64,000 nt of DNA from Caprimulgus europaeus (Eukaryota; Chordata; Aves; Caprimulgiformes; Caprimulgidae): NCBI GenBank assembly GCA_907165065.1, contig OU015532.1, positions 45,361,839-45,425,838 on the forward strand, written 5' to 3'. Shown here in pieces: positions 1 to 8,143 of the stretch. Position numbers and translations under genes: made by a program. How positions within the stretch are numbered: position 1 is the first letter of the stretch; the number at the start of each line of letters is the position of its first letter. Below the pieces are notes generated by a model that was given only the letters and a program-made list of their open reading frames with translations, was not told the origin of the DNA and did no database searches.

Positions 1-179
1 TGCTGCCTTCTCCCGGGGGGTGTCACAGGGAGGGGACAGCTGGAGCTGGAGCCCCCCGGCTGGGTGGGAGCTGCCGCCCCTCAACGCGGGTGGGTCCCGC
101 AGCCCTGCGTGGAAAGGGAACCTTAGGGACTGTCCCCTTCCAAAATCAACGGCGACTGTACCTGGAGGAGGTGGGGAAA

Positions 180-315
180 GAAAAGAAAAAAAAAAAAAAT
201 AAAAATAAATTTAAAAAAAGGAAAAAAAGGTAGAAAAGGAAAAAAAGAAAAAAAAAAGAAAAAAGGAAAAAGAAAAAAGAAAAAAGGAAAAAAAGGAAAA
301 AAAAAGAAAAAAAGG
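180..315. repeat. A-rich homopurine tract
   Basis: Over 130 bases of almost pure A and G on the + strand, interrupted by a few T. Low-complexity sequence with no coding value. Confidence 0.85.
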
Positions 316-869
316 CGTGGGAAGCATGCATACATGCGGGGTGGGAGCACGCAGACCTTTCGGAGGAATTTCTCCACAAACAGGGCAGTTTTGGGGTCAT
401 TTCGGAAGAAAAATGGTGAGATGGGGTTTCAAGTGGTGCTTGTCCCCTCCTGCCCCGGCTCTGCCACCTCCCGCCCCACAGAAATGGGTGCCCCCCTCGC
501 CCCCTCTCCCGCATCCCTCCCGGTGAAGGTGAGGTGGGATCGAGGGGTGCGGGGAGCAGAGCCCCACGGCCGGACCCACGGCCACGACACGAAACCCCAC
601 CGCCTCGTTTAACGGGGAGGGCGGCTGCGGGATCCCCGGGTGCTTTGATGATCACAAGGCTCCGCTCCCAAATAACGGGGACCTCGTTAAAATTACTGCC
701 AGGATTTTAGGGAAAACCCAACCCAGGCAAACGAAAATTGTCAAAACCCCCCAATTTCTCGGTTATTTCCCCCCCACACACACCCCCCCCCAATACCAGA
801 TCGCCAGGTACTTGCGAGCACCCATTCCCTCGGTAACGATTCCCGAATACACCTCCCGCTTCCAGGGAC

Positions 870-1010
870 ACAAATTGGATATTATGGAGAGGGGATTATT
901 GCGGTTCTTTCCGCGGGGCTGTAGATTAGCTCTGCCTGGGAATTAATTAATTTTTCGTTATAATTTAATACAAGGAGGGGCTGGCAGAGCGAGGAAGACC
1001 CCGGGCTGCC
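870..1010. promoter_or_regulatory. Candidate regulatory element with homeodomain-type sites
   Basis: A non-repetitive AT-rich block containing the self-complementary core AATTAATTAATT at about 941-952, with further TAAT cores just downstream. TAAT-type cores, especially paired ones, are the known targets of paired-like homeodomain dimers such as ALX proteins. The position about 2.6 kb upstream of the ALX4 start codon fits a promoter-proximal element. Function is inference; conservation could not be tested here. Confidence 0.25.
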
Positions 1011-2044
1011 CTTCAGCGGCTCGGCCAAGCTGGAGTGTCCCTGCACCACAGCCCTTCCGGAAAAAAATAATAATAATAATTTTTAAAAATTAATAATCTC
1101 CTGCCAGATCCCGGAATTTCTCTCTTTTATTTTTTTCTTCTTGTTGTTGTTTTTATTTAACTTTACCGAACAGAAATCCCGAGGCCGCAGCATCGAGGGT
1201 CTAACCCCTCCCCCCCAACATCATTTCTTCGTTCGCCAAAAAAATAATTGTTCGGGATGTAACTAGCTGGAAAACTTCTATTTAACGCTCTTACACGTCT
1301 AAATAATATCCTCCGTGAGCTCGGGTGTGAGTTCGCTGCGGTGGAACCGGGGATGCGGGAGTTGGGGTGATGCCGGTGCCTTTCCCGAAATGGTTTTGTT
1401 TGGATTTTTTTAAAGAATCTCCTGCATTTTATTTGCTTTTTATTAAGACGTTGAGAAGGGAGGGCGGCGAGGGCGGGGGGGGGGAGTTTGGGAGGGGAGG
1501 GAGAAAGGATGAGGAAAGAATTAAGCAAGGTAATAAAGAGAATAAGGGAAGGCAAATCCGCTGAAAGCTTTCTTGGACCAAAAAAGTTGAGCGAGCCCAG
1601 GGCTTTTCTGGGAGGAAAACTCCCAAAATGGTTTGAAATTGAAGAAATGGATCCGTCTCTGGCTGTTTTAACGACGAGCTCGCTAGAAAAATCCCTTCTG
1701 CATCTGGGAGGCGAGGGGCTGGGGGGGCTCTTCTTGTCAGATCTAATGAAAACAAGGTTTTGCTCCTGGAGGAAAACCCTTGGGGGGGCGGCCACGGACC
1801 CCCACTTGCCCGATCCGTCTCTCCGAGGGCCTCACCCCCATCTCCTGAACCGCATCCCGCTGCCCCCCACGCACCCAGATCCACGCACACCGATGAAAGC
1901 CACGAGTCTCCCCTCTCTCTGAACCGGGGGGAGGAATCCATGGGGGATAAAGGGGGGACACATGGGCTGGATCCCGGGGGAAGCTGCCTGTGCCCCCTGC
2001 TCCCTGCTCCCCACCGCGGCCCACACTCCCCAAGGGGTTAAGGC

Positions 2045-2212
2045 CCTTCTTTTCTTCTCTTTCCTTTCTTCCCCCCCTTTTCTTCATTCTTTTTTCCTTT
2101 TCTTTTTTTTTTTAATTTTTTTCTTTTTTCTTTTCTTTATTTTTCTTTTTTCTCTTTCCTTTTTATTTTTTTCTTTTCCTTCTCTCTTCTTTCTTTTTTT
2201 TTTTCTTTTTGA
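2045..2212. repeat. T/C-rich homopyrimidine tract
   Basis: About 165 bases of almost pure T and C on the + strand. It mirrors the purine tract near 180-315 and could form triplex DNA. Confidence 0.85.
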
Positions 2213-2426
2213 CTGAAGAACTGTGGACGCAGTTTGCGTAATATCTTTATTACTGAAAACTTCAAGGTAAGCGAGCAATAGAAACCAGATGTGGGGATGG
2301 GAGGAAGGCAGGGCAAGAATAAGTGTAAGGGGTAGCAGGAGTTAACCGGGGGAGGAAAAGAATCAGGTTGAATGGCTGGGGGAAGAAGAGGGGACACGAC
2401 GGAAGGTGAATATTGATTTATTTTTA

Positions 2427-2471
2427 AGCCCTTTTTGGGTTGCAGTTGACCCCTCCAACCCAAAAAGGGCT
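2427..2471. other. Perfect 16-bp inverted repeat with 13-nt loop
   Basis: The left arm at 2427-2442 (AGCCCTTTTTGGGTTG) is exactly complementary to the right arm at 2456-2471, with a 13-nt loop. It lies in non-repeat sequence about 1.1 kb upstream of the ALX4 ATG. The stem is shorter than a normal microRNA precursor, so a cruciform or a structured RNA is more likely than a pre-miRNA. It may also be chance or mutational. Confidence 0.8.
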
Positions 2472-2853
2472 CCTACCAGCCTCTGTCCCTTTGCAAGTTC
2501 ACCTCCGGCAGTCCCAAAAGCCGGGGCCAATTTTGTGCGCTTGGTGACCCGGTTCAAATCCCTCCCCGCTGCCCTCCCGCTTTTGATCCCGTTGTTTTAC
2601 ACCTGGAGAGAGCAGGTTTTTAGAGGTAAATAAATAATGATGATGAGAAACGAGCCCCGCAGTGTACCAAGGGATGAGAAAGGCTCAGGCTGGGAGAACT
2701 GCCGGGCCTGAAGGGGTTAATGGGGGTTGCGTGGGGGGGAGGCTTAAAGGCATATAGTTGCGGGGGGGAAAAAAATACGTATTTGCCTTGAATACAGAGG
2801 AGGGGGCTGCGGAGAAGGGAGTCCCCACAACCGGGGGGGTCCCCGCAGCAGAA

Positions 2854-2890
2854 CGGGTCGGAGCGACCCGAGTGTTTCACGATCGTGAAA
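2854..2890. promoter_or_regulatory. Two adjacent perfect dyads upstream of ALX4
   Basis: CGGGTCG-gag-CGACCCG at 2854-2870 is a hairpin with 7-bp arms. Four bases later, TTTCACGATCGTGAAA at 2875-2890 is a perfect 16-bp palindrome. Both lie about 180-220 bases upstream of the TATA-like box. Dyads like these are typical of sites for dimeric DNA-binding proteins, but the cognate factor is not known to me. Confidence 0.4.
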
Positions 2891-3069
2891 TTATCCCTGG
2901 TGTTTCCCCCCTGCGCGGATCCCACATCCATCCCCTTCCTGCCCATCGTGTCATCTGATTGATTTTCTGGGGGGCTTTTTTTAATCAGCAATAGTTTCGG
3001 GGTTGTTTTTTTTTCGTTTGTTTTGTTTTGCTGGGTTTTTTTTTGTTTGGGGTTTGTTTAAAAAAAAAA

Positions 3070-3080
3070 TATATAAAAAG
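3070..3080 (+). promoter_or_regulatory. ALX4: TATA-like box, probable ALX4 core promoter
   Basis: TATATAAAAAG lies about 480 bases upstream of the ALX4 start codon. A start site about 25-35 bases downstream would fall near 3095-3110 in a C-rich stretch, giving a 5' UTR of about 450 nt. This is a motif call only. The surrounding A/T runs mean it could be low-complexity sequence, and start sites closer to the ATG are possible. Confidence 0.4.
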
Positions 3081-3099
3081 ACATGACCTCCACCCCTCT

Positions 3100-3549
3100 C
3101 TGCTTCCACACCCCCCCCTCATACACATAGACACCCCCCCCTTTTCCTGGGCCCCCTCCCCTCCACTGTCATCATCTACATATTAATTGGGGGAGAGGTC
3201 TTCTCTTTTTTTCTTTTTTTCTTTTTTTTTTCCCCACTATGTGTGGCGGGGAAAGCGCAGGGAAGAAGTTTAGAGTGTAGATAGTTTGGAGGGAGAGCTT
3301 GTGTGTATGAGAGAGAGAGAGAGAGAGAGAGAGGCAGGGAGGGAGGGAAAGAAAAAGACCCCTTTTACTGTGCGAGATCTGAAGGGGGTTTGGAGATCTG
3401 GTCAGCTTTCAGGAACATCTGAATCCTCTTAGAGCTCCCTGGCCCAGCTGGGAGTGTGTGTGTGTGTGGATGAGAGAGGGAGAGAGCAAGAGAGGTTCCT
3501 GGTGCCCCTCCAAGCGCATTAAGGACACTCGGGCCTTTTAATTTTAGGA
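3100..3549 (+). other. ALX4: Probable ALX4 5' UTR with three uORFs
   Basis: The stretch between the TATA-like box and the ATG carries three upstream ATG frames: 3239-3280 (13 aa), 3307-3432 (41 aa, with an Arg-Glu run encoded by the GA repeat) and 3470-3541 (23 aa). The third stops 8 bases before the ALX4 ATG. A (GA)n microsatellite lies at about 3309-3333 and a (TG)n run at about 3455-3468. The transcription start is inferred, so how many uORFs are in the mRNA is unknown. Confidence 0.45.
3309..3333. repeat. (GA)n microsatellite
   Basis: About 12 perfect GA units inside the probable 5' UTR. It encodes the Arg-Glu run of the second uORF, so length changes would shift that uORF's frame. Confidence 0.85.
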
Positions 3550-3949
3550 ATGAATGCTGATACTTGTGTTTCTTATTGTGATCCGGCTGCCATGGATTCC
3601 TACTACAACGCAGCCTCCCAGGGCACAGAAGGCTCCTCGCCTTTTAGGGCATTTCAAGCAAGTGACAAGTTCAGCCCTACTTTCCTGGCCAGCAAAGGAC
3701 AAGGCTTTGGTGACAGCAGCACTAAGTGTCGGAGCCGCTACAGCCAACAGGAATGTCAGTCCTTGGATGGCAGTGTCCAGGCTGCCGGTTCCACCGGGGC
3801 TCCGACCCCTTTTAACAAATACCAACAGCCACACCAACCTCCACCACACCTCTACATCCAGCGAGGTCCCTGCAAAACCCCCCCGGAGACCAACCTCAAG
3901 CTGCAGGAGAACAACGCTCACAACGGAGCTCTGCAAGTCTCCTGCTACG
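3550..3949 (+). CDS. ALX4: ALX4 exon 1: N-terminal transactivation region (residues 1-133 plus one base)
   Basis: First coding exon of the aristaless-like homeobox 4 transcription factor, a nuclear protein of frontonasal, skull and anterior limb mesenchyme. The start MNADTCVSYC and the segment EGSSPFRAF match the known ALX4 N terminus (human begins MNAETCVSYC), which fixes the ATG at 3550. Residues 86-105 hold a short Gln/Pro/His stretch (FNKYQQPHQPPPHLY) where the mammalian protein has a much longer Pro/Gln run; this largely explains the predicted 387 aa against about 411 in human. LYIQRG, CKTPP and LKLQE blocks follow and are family hallmarks. The exon ends after the first base of a Gly codon at a consensus donor (G|GTGAGT). 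The ATG has G at -3. A second ATG four bases downstream opens another frame, treated as a shadow. Confidence 0.96.
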
Positions 3950-4287
3950 GTGAGTCCTTGGGGATGGGGTTGTGTGTGGGGGGGAAACATCGGGAGAGAC
4001 CCTCCGGGAGCTGGAAAGGGATCCCCACTTTGGGTGTGGGGGGGTGGCTGTGCAGCAGGACAAGTCTTCCCAGGGTCAAGGAGACCTTGCTCGGCTTCGG
4101 TGTGGGGCTGGGGTCCGCTGTGCCCCCCCCCCCCCCCCAAATATCTTTATTCCAAACCGGGTGTGAAGCGGCGTTTCGCTCCAGTTCAGTTTTGAGGTGA
4201 TTTTAATGGTCATTTCTGAGCAGGGATCGGTGCGGTCCCGGCAAGCGTGAGCTCCTCGGCAATGCAGGGAAATCCGCTGTAAATGGG

Positions 4288-4697
4288 GAGAGAAAAAAGA
4301 AAAAGGAAAAAGGGAAAAAAAGGAGAGAGGAAGAATGAAAAAGGAAAAAAAAAGGAGAGAGGAAGAGGAAAAAAGGAGAGAGAAGGTAGAAAAAAAAAGG
4401 AAAGAGAAGGACGGGAATAAGGGACAGGGGAAAGACGGGAAAAAGTAGAGAAGGACGGAAAAAAGGGACAGAGAAGGACGGAAAAAAGAGAGAGAGAGAG
4501 AGGGAAAAATGAGAGAGCAGGAAGGGAAAAAAGGAGAGAGAAGGACGGGGGAAACGGAGAGATAAGGAGGGGGGGGAATGAGAGAGAAAGAGGAAAAAAA
4601 AGGAGTAAAAGAGACCGCGAGAGAGAAAATGAGAGCAAGAGAAAAAAGAGTAAAAAAAGATAAAGAAAGAGAAAAAAAGAGAGGGGAAAAAAAAAAG
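4288..4697. repeat. Long homopurine (G/A) tract
   Basis: Roughly 400 bases of G and A on the + strand with few interruptions, starting about 340 bases after exon 1. The Phe/Ser/Leu-rich minus-strand frames over it are products of composition. Confidence 0.85.
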
Positions 4698-4825
4698 CGG
4701 ACCGCCGGCCTGCGCAAAATATTCTCTATGGGGACCTTCTTCCAGAGGGAGATTTTCCAGAAAATTTCGCCAAAATCTTCACTTTTCGCTGGAACAATCT
4801 CGCCACTTTCCCGTCTCTCGCTTTC

Positions 4826-4920
4826 TCCCCTAATTGTCACTCGCCTAATTGATTTTTGCCCGGCTTCAGATAAGCCGCTCGCATCCGCATCGCGGGTCAT
4901 TAGTGATAATTAAGACACTC
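4826..4920. promoter_or_regulatory. Candidate intronic enhancer core with clustered TAAT and GATA motifs
   Basis: Within about 90 unique bases lie TAATTG (4831), TAATTGATTT (4846), AGATAAG (a GATA-type site, about 4869) and ATTAGTGATAATTAA (4900-4914). The last is a pair of inverted homeodomain half-sites. The cluster sits about 900 bases into intron 1. Binding and conservation are inferred and untested. Confidence 0.3.
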
Positions 4921-5037
4921 CCTTGCGCTGGCGCTTGAGCAGGACAGCCCGGGAGCGGGTCGTTTCTCACGTCGTTTCCGAGAGTGGGTTTAAAAGGGTT
5001 TTTTTCGGAAGGTTTCCGCTGTATTGAGGCGATTAGG

Positions 5038-5128
5038 GAAAAGAAAAAAAAGAAAAAAAAGAAAAAAAAATCCCCACCACCTTACAACAGCCCCCTCAAA
5101 AAAAAAAAAAAAAAGAAAACAAAAAAAA
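5038..5128. repeat. A-rich low-complexity block
   Basis: Runs of A broken by single G and a short C-rich insert. Confidence 0.8.
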
Positions 5129-5754
5129 AGCCAATAATAGAACAAATAAAACCTTCACAATTATTTTTCCGAAGAAGAGAAAATGGAAATGAAACCTCTC
5201 CCTCGCGGTGATCTCTGTCGGGCACAGCGGGGCTGTCCCGGCCTGCGTTCGTGTCCCCATCTTCAATGTGCCCGTTCACTGTGTCCCCACCGGGCACGGA
5301 CAACGGGGAGCAGGGAAGCCCCGAAAACGCGCGATGGTTATGGGGGGAAGGGATGCGGGGACGCCGGGAGAGGCCGAGGTCAGGCCGGCGATCCCATTTT
5401 TAGGCTCTTTCCGTCTTTTTGGGGTACAATTCCCCCTCTTTAGTCTCCTTTTCCTCCATCTTTAGACTGAAGAGGAGGCAGAGGAGCCTTCCTCCTGTCC
5501 ATCTCCCAAACTTCAGCCGCCGGCCATCACCCCCTTGCCTGCATCCGAGGTGTCCCCGCACCTCTCGCTGTCCCTGGATCCAGCCACACGAGTTTATCTT
5601 CACCCTCCTTAACACCCGCACTGATTTATTTTAAGCCGGGCTTTGGGTTTGATTGCACCCGGGCCAGACCCCCCGCTCCTTGCGAGCCCCTTGTGATGTG
5701 GCTGGGGACGGTGGGCTGTCATAGGAGGCGCATGGGTCCGCGAGGGTCATTAAT

Positions 5755-5818
5755 AGCAATAATAGTAATAACAATAATAAATTAATAATAATAAATAACA
5801 ATTAAAATAATAAATAAT
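5755..5818. repeat. (AAT)-rich simple repeat
   Basis: Imperfect AAT units (ATAATAATAGTAATAAC type). Confidence 0.75.
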
Positions 5819-6109
5819 GGTTAATGAGGGAAGAGAGAGGCTGCCTAATAATAGCCATCAGGGTTTCGCAGACTGCAGCACCTCTCTGGCTTCTCCCAAA
5901 CAGCGAAGTCCTTCAATTTAAAAAACACTACGACCCTCCAAAATAATTAAAAAAGAAATAAAAAGGAAAATAATAAAAAAATCCCGGCTAGAGGCAGGCT
6001 ACCTGGCTACCACCAGGCAGGGCTCAGTCTCCGGCCAGAGAAGGTTTCCCCCTCCCCCTTTTAATTTTCCCCCCCCTTTTAATTTAATTTTATTTTAATT
6101 CTTTAATAA

Positions 6110-6430
6110 ACAAGTCGTTTCGAGTTCTAAAAAGCCCGTGCCTGCCATCTATTGCTTTCAGCTTCTATTTCTAGATCGAAACGCTTCCATTGCATTGTGC
6201 AGATAAATATAGACCAGGCTGAGCCACCGCCGTAAATACACGCAGGACACGAGTAAAAAAAGGGATACGGGGGTCATCCCTCAGAGAGCACCGGCAATTT
6301 AAACCGAAATCTTCAATAAAACCCTCAGAACAGGTTATATCTTTTGATTTAGGAGCGGGGGAAAAAGCTTTTGGATTAGTAATGTGCTGTAGTCATTTAA
6401 CTTGCCGTTTGTACTGCGTGGAGCTGAAGT
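6110..6430. promoter_or_regulatory. Unique AT-rich intron 1 block, candidate conserved element
   Basis: A non-repetitive, non-coding stretch with motifs of developmental enhancers: CAGATAAATA (GATA-like) near 6200 and GGATTAGTAAT (bicoid-type plus TAAT cores) near 6373. It ends just before a large microsatellite. Only the motifs are seen; enhancer function is inferred. Confidence 0.2.
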
Positions 6431-6455
6431 TAAGTTCTATGTCTTGAAACATATG

Positions 6456-7030
6456 TGTGCATATACCCACACACACACACAAACTTACCTATATACCATA
6501 TACACACATAAATATACCCATATACACACATAAACATACCCATATACACACATAAATATACCCATATACACACACAAATATACCCATATACCATATACAC
6601 ACATAAATATACTCATATACCCATATACACACACAAATATACCCATATACACATACAAATATACCCATATTTCCCATATACACACACAAATCAATAGAAC
6701 CATAGAAAGGTTTGGGTTGGAAGGGACCTTAAAGCTGATCCAGTTCCAACCCCCCTGCCAGCAGCAGGGACACCTTCCACTAGACCAGGTTGCTCAAAAG
6801 CTCATATACCCACACAAATATACTCATATACACACACAGATATATCCATATACCATATACACACACAAATATATCGATATACACATACAAATGTACCCAT
6901 AAACCATATACACCCCCAAATATAACCATATACACACAAAAATATATCCATATACGCACACAAATATACCCATATACTATATACACACAAATATACCTAT
7001 ATACCATATACCCACACAAATATATATGTG
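6456..7030. repeat. Tandem (CATATACACACAYAAATATAC)-like array
   Basis: About 460 bases of imperfect tandem repeats of roughly 14-22 bp built from CATATACACACA and AAATATACC, in two blocks (6456-6690 and 6803-7030) separated by a CR1 fragment. The Tyr/Val/Cys-rich minus-strand open frames are products of the repeat. Confidence 0.9.
6691..6803 (-). mobile_element. CR1 LINE 3'-end fragment
   Basis: Reverse-oriented CR1 3' end, starting with the complement of the ATTCTATG tail, then GGTTTGGGTTGGAAGGGACC and the 'ccagcagcagggacacctt' block. It sits inside the tandem array. Confidence 0.85.
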
Positions 7031-7159
7031 TATTGGTACCTAGAAATACAGGCTGGGGGAAAAAAAAGTCCTTCGGGGAGTGAAGGCGAGTGTGATGGGG
7101 ATGTTCGGTGAAAGGAGACGGGAGAAAGGAAACGGACTTTTTCTACCAGAGGAAATTCT

Positions 7160-7330
7160 TGAAGTGCCGAGTTATGCAAATAACGACCAGTTCTTTTATT
7201 AAGCGATCAAATCAAGAAGCGTGGCCTAAAGTGCGTTATTAATAGAAGCGCAGAAAGCGCTTCTATGTCTTTTTTAAACCCAACGTGCGTTATTAATAGC
7301 GGCGCAGAAAGCAGCTGCCGTAGGGACGGG
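7160..7330. promoter_or_regulatory. Octamer, direct-repeat and hairpin cluster in intron 1
   Basis: An ATGCAAAT octamer (POU-type site, about 7175-7182) is followed by two copies, 54 bp apart, of GTGCGTTATTAATAG then a GCGCAGAAAGC block (7231-7260 and 7285-7313). The first copy folds into a perfect 10-bp hairpin with a 5-nt loop (7242-7266). The second has related but imperfect complementarity (CGGC...GCCG). The sequence is not a known repeat to me. Regulatory function is inferred. Confidence 0.3.
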
Positions 7331-7371
7331 AGGTTGGCTGCGGGCTTTTTAAATTGACACTTTTAAGGCTT

Positions 7372-7424
7372 TTTTTTTCTCCTCCTCTTCCTCCTCCTCC
7401 TCCTTCTCCTCCTTCTCCTCCTCC
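7372..7424. repeat. (TCC)n microsatellite
   Basis: CTCCTCCTC-type units with some TTC variants after a short T run. Confidence 0.85.
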
Positions 7425-7918
7425 TAATGCCACGGTTCCCTCCTTGGGGACACCCAGGGTGGGAGGGGACACCCACGCTCGTGTGTTCCCCCCGGAACTC
7501 TTGCAGGGCTCCTGCACCCCAGGTGATGCCTCCGGGGGTCTGGGGCAGTTGGGGACCCCCCACCCCTCTGGGCAGTGGCCCTGCCCGGCTGCGGGGTGCT
7601 GAGGGCTATTTTATTTTGGGGGGGTGCCCCGATCTTGCCTCACTTTCCTCCCCTCTGAGCTTTGCACTGAGCCCGTGGATAGAAGCGCCGGCGCGGGGGC
7701 AGACGGGGGGTAAGCGGTGTCCCCCCGCACCCCGACGGGGAGAGGGGCAGGGGAGGGTCACGAGTGGGGAGATGGTGCTGCCCTGATCTCCGTGGGGGCG
7801 AGAGGAGAGTCTGTAAAGGGGAGAGTGTGCGAGAGGAGGGCACGAGTTGGGAAGGGGGACGGGACGGAACAGCGGGTAGGAGCAGCAGCGGGAAGGGAGG
7901 TGAGATGAGGGGTGGGCG

Positions 7919-8143
7919 GTGGGTCTGACCCCTCCTGGATGCTGGGACCGACCCCTTCTTGGGTGCTGGGACCGACCCCTGCTGGATGCTGGGTCTGACC
8001 TCTCCTGGATGCTGGGTCTGACCCCTCCTGGATGCTGGGACCGACCCCTTCTTGGGTGCTGGGACCGACCCCTTCTTGGGTGCTGGGACCGACCCCTTCC
8101 CGGGTACTGGGACCGACCCCTTCTTGGGTACTGGGACCGTCTG
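7919..8143. repeat. GC-rich 23/24-bp minisatellite, about 9 copies
   Basis: Head-to-tail units of the form GGGACCGACCCCTTCTTGGG + TGCT (24 bp), mixed with a 23-bp variant GGGTCTGACCCCTCCTGG + ATGCT. Repeated PGCWDRPLL-like translations in one frame reflect the repeat, not a gene. Confidence 0.92.

Larger units (their letters stand above)
1..3069. other. ALX4 upstream region, CpG-rich, no gene recognised
   Basis: No coding exon could be recognised on either strand. The stretch mixes GC-rich, CpG-containing DNA with long homopurine (about 180-315) and homopyrimidine (about 2045-2210) runs and AT-rich homeodomain-type motifs near 940-955. The open frames here are low-complexity (runs of Lys/Arg or Phe/Leu) and come from those tracts. 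It lies directly 5' of ALX4 and is inferred to hold promoter-proximal and enhancer sequence. No recognisable CR1 copy occurs in it, in contrast to the interior of intron 1. Confidence 0.6.
3950..6455 (+). other. ALX4: ALX4 intron 1, 5' end: CpG and purine-rich, repeat-poor
   Basis: Starts with the consensus donor GTGAGT. It contains a C run near 4123-4138, a homopurine block 4288-4697, an A-rich block 5038-5128, an (AAT)-rich block near 5755-5818, and unique AT-rich sequence that may be regulatory. No CR1 or LTR was recognised. No gene seen. Confidence 0.6.

Noticed and set aside
2427-2471. Hairpin as a microRNA gene
   Set aside because: The 16-bp stem is too short for a standard precursor and the flanks do not extend the pairing.
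3530-3549. TTTTAATTTTAG just before the ALX4 ATG, resembling a splice acceptor
   Set aside because: Possible upstream 5' UTR exon, but the pyrimidine tract is weak, no matching donor is evident, and ALX4 is not known to me to have a spliced leader here.
3554-4195. 213-codon frame overlapping ALX4 exon 1
   Set aside because: Out of frame with a clearly conserved coding exon and runs into intron 1. Kept only as a low-interest observation.
6485-7019. Repeated Tyr-Val-Cys rich frames on the minus strand
   Set aside because: Product of the CATATACACACA array.
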